NCBI RefSeq assembly: GCF_006738645.1
Contig: NZ_AP019700.1
Span: 3,950,001-4,014,000, forward strand
Direction: 5' to 3'
DNA length: 64,000 nt
From: Stella humosa
GTDB lineage: Bacteria > Pseudomonadota > Alphaproteobacteria > ATCC43930 > Allostellaceae
In this document: in pieces, positions 51,687 to 60,881 of the stretch
Layout of the letters: every line of letters begins with the position of its first letter
Numbering within the stretch: the stretch's first letter is position 1
Position numbers and translations under genes: made by a program
The notes under the pieces: model-generated
What the model saw: only the letters and a program-made list of their open reading frames with translations
Told to the model about the DNA's origin: nothing
Database searches by the model: none

Positions 51687-52675
51687 CCGGCTGGCGCGGC
51701 CTGCTTTCCGGTGCGGGCGACGGCACCAACCGCGCCCTCCTGGCGACGATCGCGGCCGCCATGCTCGCCTTCGGCCTGGTGGTCGGCGACGGATTCTTCA
51801 GTTTCGCGGCCATGCGGTCGATGGCGTTCCAGATGCCGGAGCTGGGCATCCTGTCCCTGGCGATGATGGTGACGCTGCTGTCGGGCGGCATCAACCTGGC
51901 GGTGATCGCGACCGCCAACCTCTCGGCGCTGGCCATGGCCTGGGTGCTAACGGGTTTCGTGCCGGGCAGCGAGGGGCCCGCCTGGGTCGCCTGGCAAGGG
52001 GCAGCGATCGCCGCCGGCTTTGCCGTGGCGGCCGCCGCCGGCCTGCTGAACGGCGTGCTGATCGCCTATCTGCGCGTGTCGCCGATCCTGGCGACGCTGG
52101 GCACGATGACGCTGCTGAAAGGGCTGGCGATCGGGCTGACGCGCGGCGAGGTGCTGTCGGGCTTTCCCGAGCCGATCCTCTACCTGGGCAACGGTACCCT
52201 CCTGGGCGTGCCGGCCGGCCTCTACCTGTTCGCGGCCACGGCGGTCCTGGTCGCCATCATCCTCGGCCGCACACCGCTGGGTGCGGCCATCGTCATGATC
52301 GGCTCGAACGAAAAGGCCGCGCGCTTCTCGGGCATCGACACGCGCGCCGTGATCGTGCGCGTCTATCTTATGTCGGGCCTGCTCGCGGGGCTGGCCGCCC
52401 TGGTGATGATGGCGCGCTTCAACTCCGCCAATGCCGCCTATGGCGAAAGCTACCTGCTGGTGACGATCCTGGCGGCCGTGCTAGGGGGCACCAATCCGAT
52501 GGGCGGCGCCGGCCGGGTCGGCGGGCTGGTGCTGGCGCTGGTCCTGCTCCAGGTCGTGTCGTCGGGCTTCAACCAGTTGGATGTCAGCCCGTTCCTGACG
52601 CTGGCCATCTGGGGCGTCATTCTGCTGGCCGTGACGGGGCTGGCCGCGCGCCGGGCGCGAGAAGGGACTGTGTGA
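51683..52675 (+). CDS. Sugar ABC transporter permease (RbsC-like), second copy
   Basis: 330 residues, about 8-10 membrane helices. MVTLLSGGINLAVIATANLSALAM and VMIGSNEKAARFSGIDTRAVI are the paralogue's versions of the conserved loops; LVTILAAVLGGTNPMGGAGRVGGL follows. ATG overlaps the first permease stop (ATGA). Its own stop overlaps the GTG of the exonuclease gene (GTGA). Confidence 0.9.
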   Translation: MTGWRGLLSGAGDGTNRALLATIAAAMLAFGLVVGDGFFSFAAMRSMAFQMPELGILSLAMMVTLLSGGINLAVIATANLSALAMAWVLTGFVPGSEGPAWVAWQGAAIAAGFAVAAAAGLLNGVLIAYLRVSPILATLGTMTLLKGLAIGLTRGEVLSGFPEPILYLGNGTLLGVPAGLYLFAATAVLVAIILGRTPLGAAIVMIGSNEKAARFSGIDTRAVIVRVYLMSGLLAGLAALVMMARFNSANAAYGESYLLVTILAAVLGGTNPMGGAGRVGGLVLALVLLQVVSSGFNQLDVSPFLTLAIWGVILLAVTGLAARRAREGTV

Positions 52676-53979
52676 CGAGCTTCCGCTTTCTGCATGCGGC
52701 CGACATCCATCTGGACAGTCCGCTGCATGGTCTTTCCCGCTATGACGGGCTTCCGGTCGAGGACATTCGCTCGGCGACCCGGGCGGCCTTCGACAATCTC
52801 ATCCAGTATGCGATCGACGAACGCGTGAACTTCGTGGTGATCGCGGGCGACCTGTTCGACGGCGAATGGCGCGACATGGGCACCGGGCTCTACTTTGCCC
52901 GGGCCATGGGCCGGCTCGACCAGGCCGGCATCCCGGCCTTCGTCCTCGCGGGCAACCACGACGCCGCTTCGACCATCTCACGGACAGTGCCCTGGCCACC
53001 CAACGTCCGCCAGTTCGGTTCCCGCAGGCCGGAGACCCATCGCCTGCCGGAACTGGCCGTGGCCGTGCACGGGCAGAGCTTCGCCACGCCGGCGGTCACC
53101 GACAACCTGGTCGTCGCCTACCCGCCCGCCGAGGCGCATGCCTTCAACATCGGCGTGCTGCACACCGCGCTGGCCGGGCGGCCGGGGCACGCCACCTACG
53201 CGCCCTGCAGCGTCGAGGACCTCCGCTCGAGGGGCTACGACTATTGGGCGCTGGGACACGTGCACGAGTTCGAGATCGTCGGCAGGGAACCCCACATCGT
53301 CTTCCCGGGAAACGTGCAGGGACGAACCATCCGCGAGACCGGGCCCAAGGGCGCGGTGCTCGTGACCGTCGTCGACGGCGAGATCGCGGCGGTGGCAAGG
53401 GCGGACCTGGACGTCATCCGCTGGATGCGCCTGGAGGTGGACTGCGCCGGCGCGACGCTCGAGGAGATTGCCGATCGCGTCCGCGCCGAGCTGGGGCGCG
53501 CCCACGGGGCCAACGGGACCGGGCGCCCGCTGGTCGCGCGGGTCAGCCTGGTCGGGGCAATGGCCGAAGCCGGGGCGCTGCACGATCGCGCGCCGCTCCT
53601 GCGGGACAATGTGCGCGCGATCGCCGCCTCGATATCGCCGGACCTTCACGTCGAGAAGGTGAAGGTGCTGGTGACCCAGCCGGTCGCCGAACACCCCGCC
53701 GCTCTGGGTGGCGATATCGCGGGACTGATCGACGAAGGCGCCTCCGACCCGGAGCTGATCGGCGCGATCAAGGCGGACCTGGAACGCTTCATGGTCGCCG
53801 CGGACGCCACGCTCGGCCCCTGCGAAGATGGCAACCTGGGCGAAGATGGCGGCCCGCTTGAAGATGGCGAGTTGCACGATGATGGCGGGCTGCGCCTTCT
53901 GGCGTCGCAGGGCGACTGGCCGGCGATTCTCCGGACGGCATCGCTGGCCCTGCGCTCCCGCCTGACGCGGGAGGCCTGA
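52672..53979 (+). CDS. Metallophosphoesterase DNA exonuclease (YhaO/SbcD-like)
   Basis: 435 residues from GTG that overlaps the permease stop. Metal-site motifs are in order: HAADIHLDSPL, IAGDLFDG, LAGNHDAAS, LHTALAG and ALGHVHEF. These match YhaO/SbcD/Mre11-type nucleases. Near residues 385-405 a short acidic tandem repeat (EDGNLGEDGG, PLEDGE) interrupts the C-terminal part and is probably a flexible loop. It should work with the large ATPase, 3 bases downstream, in double-strand break end processing. Confidence 0.88.
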   Translation: MTSFRFLHAADIHLDSPLHGLSRYDGLPVEDIRSATRAAFDNLIQYAIDERVNFVVIAGDLFDGEWRDMGTGLYFARAMGRLDQAGIPAFVLAGNHDAASTISRTVPWPPNVRQFGSRRPETHRLPELAVAVHGQSFATPAVTDNLVVAYPPAEAHAFNIGVLHTALAGRPGHATYAPCSVEDLRSRGYDYWALGHVHEFEIVGREPHIVFPGNVQGRTIRETGPKGAVLVTVVDGEIAAVARADLDVIRWMRLEVDCAGATLEEIADRVRAELGRAHGANGTGRPLVARVSLVGAMAEAGALHDRAPLLRDNVRAIAASISPDLHVEKVKVLVTQPVAEHPAALGGDIAGLIDEGASDPELIGAIKADLERFMVAADATLGPCEDGNLGEDGGPLEDGELHDDGGLRLLASQGDWPAILRTASLALRSRLTREA

Positions 53980-53982
53980 TCC

Positions 53983-56900
53983 ATGCGCTTCTCCCGCCTG
54001 TCGCTGGAACGATACGGCCGCTTCGAGGGCTGCGAGCTGGCCTTCCGCGGCGGCAGCCCCGACCTGCACATCATCTATGGGGCGAACGAAGCCGGCAAGA
54101 CGACCGCGCTGTCCGCCGTGTCGGACCTGCTCTTCGGGTTCCCGCTTCGATCGCCCTACAATTTCCTGTTCGACTATGCGCTGCTTCGCGTCGGGGCCAC
54201 GCTCGAGGACGACGGCCGCACCCTCGTCTGTCGCCGAAAGAAGGGGACGGGCGCCACGCTGCTGAACGGCGACGACGCCGCCATCGACGAAGCGCCGCTG
54301 ACCGCGATGCTGAAGGGGCAGGCGCGCGACACCTTCGGCCTGTCGTTCAGCCTGGACCAGGATGCGTTGCGATCGGGCGGCCGGGCGATGGTCGAAGCCA
54401 GGAACGACCTTGGCCGAGCCCTGTTCGCGGCCGGCTCGGGACTGACCGGCGTCGCCGACGAGTTGAAGAAGCTGGAAACGGAGGCGGACGCGATCTGGGC
54501 TTCGTCGACCGCGCAACGCCGCACCTTCACCCAGGCGCAGAAACAGCTCACCGACGCCCTGCGCGTGGTCCGCCAGGAGGCCCTGAAGCCGAAGGCCTGG
54601 ACCGAGGCACGACAGGCAACCGAACGCGCCCGCGCGGCGCTCGAAGCGGCCCGGAAAGCCCGCGACGAGGTGCAGTCCGAACTGCGGGCGATCGATCGGC
54701 TCAGGCGGGTGGCGCCCCTGGTGCGGCAACGCGACGAGCAACTGGAGAGGCTGCGATCCTGCGACGGCGCCATGGATATCGGCAGGCAGAAGGAAGATGC
54801 CGCCGAGGCCATCATCATGGAGGCCGACGAGGCCCAGCGCAGGCACGCCGCCGCCGAGCAGTTGCGGGCCGACGCCGCCGACCGTCGCGCCAAGGTCGAG
54901 GCCGATCCGGTCATCCTTGCCCGGGCTGAAGACATCGACCAGCTCGTGGCCGATGCCGGTGCGGGCGAGAAGGGCGCGCGCGATCTGGCCCGTCTGGAAT
55001 CCGAACTGGCCGCGGCCGGGCTGATGGCCGGGCGCCTTCGCGCAGAGGCCGGTGCGAACGCGGATGCCGCGCCGTCCCGGTCGGTCGCGGCCAAGCTGCG
55101 CGACCTCGCCCGACGCCATGGCGAGATCGCCGCAGCCGGCATCCAGGTCGCCGAGAGCCGTGCCGACATCGAGGATCGGCGTCGACTTGCCCGGTCGCGA
55201 CTGGATGGCGCCCCGGCCGAAGCGGCCTTCGATGCGCTCATCGACGCCGTCGATGCGGCCCGGGCGCTGGGTGCAGACGCGGACGCACGCTGCGACAGCG
55301 CAGGCCGGAAAGCAGAGACGGCGGCAGTGGCGGTTCCCGCCCTGCTGGCGAGGCTTGCCCCCTGGAGCGGCGCGATCGGCGAACTTCTGGCCCTTCCGCG
55401 GGTCGCCGATGCAGAGATCGAATCTGCCCGGACAAATCTCGCGGATATTTCGGCCGACATCCGCCGGGAGGAGGACGAGGCGCGCCGCGCCTCCGACCAG
55501 GCTGCGGCAGTGGTGCTGCAGATCGCGCAGCTCGGAATCGGGGCGGCCGTCTCGCCCGAGGAGATCGCCTCGGCGAGGGCCGATCGCCAGCGGCATTGGC
55601 AGCCGATCCGCGACCACGTCCTTTCGGGCACGGCACTGCCATCGCCCGCCACCGCCGTTGCCGGGTTCGAGGCCAGTGTCCATCACGCGGACGAGCGGAT
55701 GGAGCGCCGCTTCACGCTCGCCGACGCGTCCAGCCGCCTGTCCCTGTACGAACACAACCGGGCGGCACTCAATCTCGAGGCGGAGCAGGCGCAAGCGCGC
55801 GCCGAAGCCGGCCGGCGCCGGTACGCCGAGGCGCTGGAGGCATGGTGCGGCCGCCTGTCGGCGGTCGCCCTGCCGGCGATGGCGGCGGCCCAATTCTCGA
55901 CCTGGCAGGCCGGCCGGGACGCCGTCGAAGCCGCACACGCGCAGACGATCGAACTGCGGTCCGACCACGATGCGATCGTCGCGCGTCGCGACGGCAGCCG
56001 CCGGGCCTTGTCGGCCGCACTCGGTCTGCCCGACACCGGCGGACCGCTTGCGCCGGTACTGGCCTCCGCCGAGCGGCGGCGCGGCGAACTCGAGGAAGCG
56101 AGCCAGCAGCGTCGGCTGGCCCGGGAGCAGCTCCGGCAGATCGACGTCGATATCGCTGCCATCGACCGGCGCCAGCAGCGGCTGGACGCCGATGCCGCCG
56201 CCAACGCCGCTGCCTGGGGCGCCGCCCTGGCCGAAGCGGGGCTGGTGATCGACGCGGTTACCTGCGGTCCCGTTCTGGACTTGCTGGATGGGCTGCGCGA
56301 GGCGGCCAGGCTGGAAGCGGACCTTCACCGCCGCGTCGAGGGCATCCGGCGCGACGCACGAGGACATGTGGCGAGGGTGGAGGCCGTGGCCGATGGATGC
56401 GGCGTCGCCCCGGCCGACACCCAGGTGCGCCTGCGCGCGCTCCGGGACCGACTGGCCGCCGCGCGGGCCGCTGCCACCCTGGCGGGATCGCTCGAGGAGG
56501 AAGAGCGTCGCCGCGCCGACCAGGTCAACGAGGCGGCTGCGAAACTGAAGGCGGCCGACGACGCTTTGGCGCCGCTTCTTGCCGAAACGGCATCGGCGGA
56601 TCGAGCCGGCCTGGCGGCTGCGATCGAGCGATCCCGTGCCAGGCGGCGGATCGTCGAGGAACTGGCATCCACGGAACGCCGGATCCTCGAGGAGGGCGAC
56701 GGCCTGGCGCTGGATGCGCTCGTGGGCAGGGTCGCCGGTTCCGACATCGACCAGATCGCCAACCGCGTGGTGGCGCTCGACGCCCGCCTGAATGCGCTGA
56801 ACGACGAAACCGATCTTGCCGCCACCGCACACGGCGATGCCCGCTCGGCGTTCGCGGCCCTGGATACCGGCGGGACGTCAGCGGTCGATGCGGCGGCGGA

Positions 56901-57423
56901 CGCCGAGCAGGCCCGGGCCGAACTCGAGGTGCTGGCCGAGCAGTACATTCTCCGGCGGGCCCAGGCGGTCACCCTGAAATGGGCCATCGAGAAGTATCGC
57001 GCGCGTCATCAGGACCCGCTGCTGCTGCGCGCAGCCGAGCTGTTCTCGACCCTGACGGCCGGCCGCTACGCGATGCTGCGGGTCGAGGCCGATGGCCCCA
57101 CCCCGCGGCTGCTGGGCCTGCGCGACGATGGGCGCACCGCGGTCGAGGTCGGCGCGATGAGCGAGGGCACCACCGATCAGCTATTCCTGGCCTTGCGACT
57201 GGCAGCCCTGGAGCGATCGGTCGCGGCCGGCATAAGACTGCCGTTCCTGGCCGACGATCTGTTCGTGAACTTCGACGACCAGCGCGCGGAAGCCGGCTTC
57301 AAGGTCCTGGCGGAAGTGGCCAGGTCGACGCAGGTCCTCTTCTTCACCCATCACCCGCACCTGGCGGCGATCGCCCGGAGCGTGGTCGGCGCCGACCTTC
57401 ACTCGGAGTGCGCCCTCAACTGA
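53983..57423 (+). CDS. Large AAA ATPase, YhaN/SbcC-like
   Basis: 1146 residues. N-terminal Walker A GANEAGKTT is at 33-41, with the characteristic RYGRFEGCEL before it. Long coiled-coil-like Ala/Glu/Arg-rich arms span about 165-1000. The C-terminal half-site has MSEGTTDQLFLALRLAALE and Walker B LPFLADDLFVNFDD, then QVLFFTHH. The RAD50/SMC-type fold implies a DNA-tethering partner for the YhaO-like nuclease just upstream. Its ends show no membrane segments. The gene converges with the quinone oxidoreductase, 22 bases apart. Confidence 0.9.
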   Translation: MRFSRLSLERYGRFEGCELAFRGGSPDLHIIYGANEAGKTTALSAVSDLLFGFPLRSPYNFLFDYALLRVGATLEDDGRTLVCRRKKGTGATLLNGDDAAIDEAPLTAMLKGQARDTFGLSFSLDQDALRSGGRAMVEARNDLGRALFAAGSGLTGVADELKKLETEADAIWASSTAQRRTFTQAQKQLTDALRVVRQEALKPKAWTEARQATERARAALEAARKARDEVQSELRAIDRLRRVAPLVRQRDEQLERLRSCDGAMDIGRQKEDAAEAIIMEADEAQRRHAAAEQLRADAADRRAKVEADPVILARAEDIDQLVADAGAGEKGARDLARLESELAAAGLMAGRLRAEAGANADAAPSRSVAAKLRDLARRHGEIAAAGIQVAESRADIEDRRRLARSRLDGAPAEAAFDALIDAVDAARALGADADARCDSAGRKAETAAVAVPALLARLAPWSGAIGELLALPRVADAEIESARTNLADISADIRREEDEARRASDQAAAVVLQIAQLGIGAAVSPEEIASARADRQRHWQPIRDHVLSGTALPSPATAVAGFEASVHHADERMERRFTLADASSRLSLYEHNRAALNLEAEQAQARAEAGRRRYAEALEAWCGRLSAVALPAMAAAQFSTWQAGRDAVEAAHAQTIELRSDHDAIVARRDGSRRALSAALGLPDTGGPLAPVLASAERRRGELEEASQQRRLAREQLRQIDVDIAAIDRRQQRLDADAAANAAAWGAALAEAGLVIDAVTCGPVLDLLDGLREAARLEADLHRRVEGIRRDARGHVARVEAVADGCGVAPADTQVRLRALRDRLAAARAAATLAGSLEEEERRRADQVNEAAAKLKAADDALAPLLAETASADRAGLAAAIERSRARRRIVEELASTERRILEEGDGLALDALVGRVAGSDIDQIANRVVALDARLNALNDETDLAATAHGDARSAFAALDTGGTSAVDAAADAEQARAELEVLAEQYILRRAQAVTLKWAIEKYRARHQDPLLLRAAELFSTLTAGRYAMLRVEADGPTPRLLGLRDDGRTAVEVGAMSEGTTDQLFLALRLAALERSVAAGIRLPFLADDLFVNFDDQRAEAGFKVLAEVARSTQVLFFTHHPHLAAIARSVVGADLHSECALN

Positions 57424-57445
57424 CAGCCGTCCGGCGCTGGAAGCC

Positions 57446-58429
57446 CTACGGCACCAGCACCGTCGCCCCCACCGTTTGCCGGCCCTCGATGGCGCGATGC
57501 GCGTCGGCCACGTCGGCCAGGGCGTAGCGCGCGCCGACATGGGCGGTGACGGCACCCGCGGCGACGGCCGCGAAAAGCTCGGCCGCGTTGGCGCGCAGGT
57601 CGGCCGGGTCGGCATTGTGCGGGAAGACCGAAGGCCGGGTCAGGAACAGGCAGCCCTTGCGGTTCAGCAGTTCCGGCTCGATCGCCGGCGCCGGGCCGGA
57701 CGCGCCGCCATAGACCACCACCAGGCCGAAGGGTGCCGCGCAGTCCAGCGAATGCAGCAGCGTGTCGCGCCCGACCGAATCATAGACGACGCGGGCCTTG
57801 CGCCCGCCGGTGGCGGCCAGCATCCGCTCGGGCCAGCCGGCCGCGGTCGTCACCACGACATGGTCGCAGCCGGCCGCCAGCGCGGATGCCCGCTTGCCCT
57901 CCGACCCGACCCCGCCCACGACGACGGCGCCCAGCGCCTTGGCCCAGGCCGACAGAATGAGGCCGACGCCGCCGGCCGCCGCATGGACGAAGACGACCTC
58001 GCCCGGGGCCACCCGGTGGGTCTTGCGCAGCAGGTACTGTGCCGTCATCCCCTTGAAGATGAGGGCGGCCGCGTCCTCGTCGGACAGCGTGTCGGGCACC
58101 GGCACCAGCCGGTCGGCCGCCACCACCCGGCGATCGGCATAGGCGCCGATGCCGGCATTGATGTAGGCGACCCGGTCGCCCGGCCGGAGGCCCTCGACCC
58201 CCGGCCCCACCGCCTCGACGACGCCGGCCGCCTCATGCCCCAGCCCGGTCGGCAGCGGCAGCGGGTAGCCGCCGCCCTTGCGCTGGCTGATGTCGATGAA
58301 GTTGATGCCGATGGCGGCATGGCGCACCTGCGCCTGGCCCGCCCCCGGCGGCGCCAGCTCCTCGGTCGCCATTTCCATGACCTCCGGGCCGCCGAACGCC
58401 CGCACCCGCACCACCCGCGCCGTCGCCAT
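57446..58429 (-). CDS. NADPH:quinone oxidoreductase family protein (zinc-free MDR)
   Basis: 327 residues. INFIDISQRKGGGYPLPLPTGLGHEAAGVV is the MDR opening, lacking the zinc Cys of alcohol dehydrogenases. The nucleotide loop is VHAAAGGVGLILSAWAKALGA. FGLVVVYGGASGPAP is the quinone-reductase hallmark. It should reduce quinones or other carbonyl-activated alkenes with NADPH in the cytosol. Confidence 0.9.
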   Translation of the reverse strand: MATARVVRVRAFGGPEVMEMATEELAPPGAGQAQVRHAAIGINFIDISQRKGGGYPLPLPTGLGHEAAGVVEAVGPGVEGLRPGDRVAYINAGIGAYADRRVVAADRLVPVPDTLSDEDAAALIFKGMTAQYLLRKTHRVAPGEVVFVHAAAGGVGLILSAWAKALGAVVVGGVGSEGKRASALAAGCDHVVVTTAAGWPERMLAATGGRKARVVYDSVGRDTLLHSLDCAAPFGLVVVYGGASGPAPAIEPELLNRKGCLFLTRPSVFPHNADPADLRANAAELFAAVAAGAVTAHVGARYALADVADAHRAIEGRQTVGATVLVP

Positions 58430-58505
58430 GCCACTTCCTCCCCACGCCGCCTGCCTTGCCGGTCACGTCCCCGGATCGCCAGCATCGACGACCCCTGCTA
58501 GGAAG

Positions 58506-58531
58506 GGAACCGCAATCACGCGCACGGGGTT
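58506..58531 (+). promoter_or_regulatory. EcfG-type general stress promoter candidate
   Basis: GGAAC (58506-58510), a 17-base spacer and GGTT (58528-58531) match the alphaproteobacterial EcfG promoter form GGAAC-N16/17-CGTT apart from one base. It lies 42 bases before the DUF1499 start. The window also encodes a NepR-like protein, though not EcfG. Confidence 0.4.
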
Positions 58532-58572
58532 GGCGGTTGGGCGCAGGACGGCATACCGTAAGGATCTTGGCC

Positions 58573-59064
58573 ATGCTGATCGGCCTGTCGGCCGCCGCTA
58601 TCCTGTTCGTCGTCCTGGCATTCTTCGCGATCGGCCCGGAACGCGTCTGGCGCCTCGCCGGCCCGGCCGACCTCGGCCCCGTCGCGTTCGAGACGCTGGA
58701 GCGGCGCACCACCCCCAACGACGCGCTGGCCTGCCCGCCCGGCCTGTGTCGCGCCAGGAGCGACCGCGAACCCCCGATATTCGCGATGCCAGCGGCCGAA
58801 CTGCGCCAGGCATTCGCCCGGGTCATGGCCGCCGAGCCACGCGTGGAGCGGCTGGCCGTAGACGAAGAGACGCTGACCGAGCGCTGGGTGCAGCGCAGCC
58901 GGGTGATGCGGTTCCCGGATACGGTCAATGTCCGCTTCGTCGACCTGGGCGAGGGCCGCTCGACCCTGGCGCTCTATTCCCGCTCCCAACTCGGCAGCGA
59001 CGACATGGGCGTGAACCGGGCCAGGATCGAGCGCTGGCTCGATCGGCTGGCCGCCGGCCCCTGA
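58573..59064 (+). CDS. DUF1499 domain membrane-anchored protein
   Basis: 163 residues. One N-terminal membrane helix (about 1-22) is followed by a soluble domain with the family's ending SRSQLGSDDMGVNRARIERWL (close to the usual SRSRxGxSDxGxNRxRI). NDALACPPGLC, with two Cys, lies after the helix. The function of DUF1499 is unknown; several members are linked to stress. It follows an EcfG-like promoter and converges with the AraC-type gene. Confidence 0.85.
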   Translation: MLIGLSAAAILFVVLAFFAIGPERVWRLAGPADLGPVAFETLERRTTPNDALACPPGLCRARSDREPPIFAMPAAELRQAFARVMAAEPRVERLAVDEETLTERWVQRSRVMRFPDTVNVRFVDLGEGRSTLALYSRSQLGSDDMGVNRARIERWLDRLAAGP

Positions 59065-59070
59065 CGCCCC

Positions 59071-59943
59071 CTACCCCCGCTCGGCCAGCGGCATGAACAC
59101 GTCGGTCAGCCACTCGGCCGGCGGCAGCACCCGGCAGTCGTTCAGGTATTCCTCGACGCAGGGCCGGTCGGCCGGCTCCTCGCCGCTGCCGGGCAGCCAG
59201 TCGCGGTAGAGCCGGCGGTAGGTGCGCTCCAGCTCCGCATAGGGGCCGCGATGGCGCAGGACGGCGTGGCGGCCGCCGGCGATTTCCAGCATGCGCACAC
59301 CGTCCGGCAGCGTGGTGCCAGGCGGCACGGTCATGCAGGCGTCCGCGCGCAGGCGGTCCTTGGCGACCGAACTGGGATCGTCGTGGAAGATGCCGAAGAA
59401 GCGGGTGTCGGCGCCGATCACCCCGCTACTGCCGGCCCAGGCCTGCAGCCGCTCGAAAGCGTGGCCGATCTCCTGGTAGTCGCCAGAATGGGCGATGGCG
59501 GCGACGCGGACGGGTTCGGTCGAGCGGATGGCGACATCGGTCATGGCGGGCGTTCCCTTGGGCGCGGACATGGGTGGCGCATCGAGCGGCCCGCGCGCGC
59601 GATAGGCGGCGGGCGGGATGCCATAGGTGGACGAGAAGGCGCGGGTGAAGGCGGCGACGCCGGAATAGCCGGCGCGGCGGGCGACGCGGGGGATGGGCAA
59701 CAGCCCCTCCACCAGTTCGGCCGCGGCGCGGTGGAGGCGGCGGCGGCGCACCGTGTCGGTCACCGTCTCGCCCATCGTCGCGCGATAGATGCGATGGAAG
59801 TGGCAGGGCGAGAAGCAGGCGACCGCCGCCAGGCGCTCCAGGTCCAGGTCCTCGTCCAGGTGGCGGCCGATATGGTCGACCACCCGCTCGATCCGGCGGC
59901 GGTACTGGAGGGTCGCGCGCTCGCTTTGGGCGGGGTTCGTCAT
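59071..59943 (-). CDS. AraC-type regulator with GyrI-like effector domain
   Basis: 290 residues. Residues 13-115 hold two helix-turn-helix units (LERLAAVACFSPCHFHRIYRATMGE and PIPRVARRAGYSGVAAFTRAFSSTYG). Residues 135-290 form a GyrI/Rob-like ligand domain (VRVAAIAHSGDYQEIGHAFERL, LEIAGGRHAVLRHRGPY). The class senses small hydrophobic or cationic compounds and often controls efflux or detoxification genes. It faces the SDR gene at 60090, its possible target. Confidence 0.9.
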   Translation of the reverse strand: MTNPAQSERATLQYRRRIERVVDHIGRHLDEDLDLERLAAVACFSPCHFHRIYRATMGETVTDTVRRRRLHRAAAELVEGLLPIPRVARRAGYSGVAAFTRAFSSTYGIPPAAYRARGPLDAPPMSAPKGTPAMTDVAIRSTEPVRVAAIAHSGDYQEIGHAFERLQAWAGSSGVIGADTRFFGIFHDDPSSVAKDRLRADACMTVPPGTTLPDGVRMLEIAGGRHAVLRHRGPYAELERTYRRLYRDWLPGSGEEPADRPCVEEYLNDCRVLPPAEWLTDVFMPLAERG

Positions 59944-60089
59944 GGGGAAAGGATAGCGGCAGCCCGCTTTGCCCCGCTTGCGAATATCGGGGGCTTGACG
60001 CTGCCGCCCCGGGTGCGATCCCTTCGGGGCGCCCTGCCCGTCCGGGTGGTGGACAAGAATTCGCACACTCCGAGGAAGGAACGCCCGAC

Positions 60090-60842
60090 ATGCAGTCGCT
60101 GGAAGGAAAGATCGCCTGGGTCACCGGCGCCGGGACCGGCATCGGCGAGGCAACCGCCGAGACTCTGGCGGCGGCCGGCATGGTCGTCATCCTGTCCGGC
60201 CGGCGCCAGGAGCCGCTGGACGCGGTGGCCGCGCGCATCGCCAAGGCCGGCGGCAAGGCCGAGGTGGCCGCGCTCGACGTGGTCGACGGCGATGCCTGCC
60301 AGGCGATCGCCGACGGCATCGTCGCCCGCCATGGCCGCATCGACCTGCTCTTCGCCAATGCCGGCCTCAACATCACCGACCGCACGATGGACGTGCTGAA
60401 GCGGCAGGACTTCAAGCTGCTGGTCGATGTGAACCTGACCGGCGCCTACAACACCGTGTCGGCGGTGCTGCCCGCCATGCGCAAGCAGCAGGACGGGCTG
60501 ATCGTCAACCTCGTGTCCTGGGCCGGGCGCTATGTCGGCAAGGGTGCGGGTGTCGCCTACTGCGCCTCCAAGCACGGCATGCTGGTGCTGAACGAATCGA
60601 TCAACCAGGAGGAATGCGGCAACGGCATCCGGGCCACCGCCATCTGCCCGGCCGACGTCGACACGCCGATCCTCGACCGCCGCCCGGTGAAGGTGAGCCA
60701 GGCCACCCGCGACGTCATCCTGAAGCCGCAGGACCTGGCCGACGCCGTGCTCTACGTGGCGCAGTTGCCGGCCCGGGTCTGCATCAACGAAATCCTGATC
60801 AGCCCGACCAAGAACAAGACCTACCTGCCGAACCTGCCCTGA
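60090..60842 (+). CDS. SDR family oxidoreductase
   Basis: 250 residues. The NAD(P) loop TGAGTGIGEATA starts at 12, NAG is at 90-92, and Tyr157 and Lys161 are in YCASK. The following SGRRQEP after strand 2, with Arg residues, favours NADPH. The C-terminus (RVCINEILISPTKN) is the YdfG-like type that acts on 3-hydroxy acids or small alcohols. Ribosome site AGGAAGGAA is good. It is divergent from the AraC-type regulator. Confidence 0.9.
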   Translation: MQSLEGKIAWVTGAGTGIGEATAETLAAAGMVVILSGRRQEPLDAVAARIAKAGGKAEVAALDVVDGDACQAIADGIVARHGRIDLLFANAGLNITDRTMDVLKRQDFKLLVDVNLTGAYNTVSAVLPAMRKQQDGLIVNLVSWAGRYVGKGAGVAYCASKHGMLVLNESINQEECGNGIRATAICPADVDTPILDRRPVKVSQATRDVILKPQDLADAVLYVAQLPARVCINEILISPTKNKTYLPNLP

Positions 60843-60851
60843 TGGCCGGCC

Positions 60852-60879
60852 GGGCCGCCCTGGCGACGCCGGGCGGCCC
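60852..60879. terminator. GC-rich hairpin between convergent SDR and GNAT genes
   Basis: GGGCCGCCC and GGGCGGCCC form a perfect 9-base stem around TGGCGACGCC, which can pair internally. It lies between the stops of two convergent genes (60842 and 60882), so it may serve both. There is no T-run. Confidence 0.55.
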
Positions 60880-60881
60880 CC

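Noticed and set aside
52978-56832. Antisense open frame of about 1284 codons opposite the YhaO/YhaN genes
   Set aside because: It has no recognisable domain, and the opposite strand carries clear nuclease and Walker motifs. GC-rich DNA lacks stop codons on the shadow strand.
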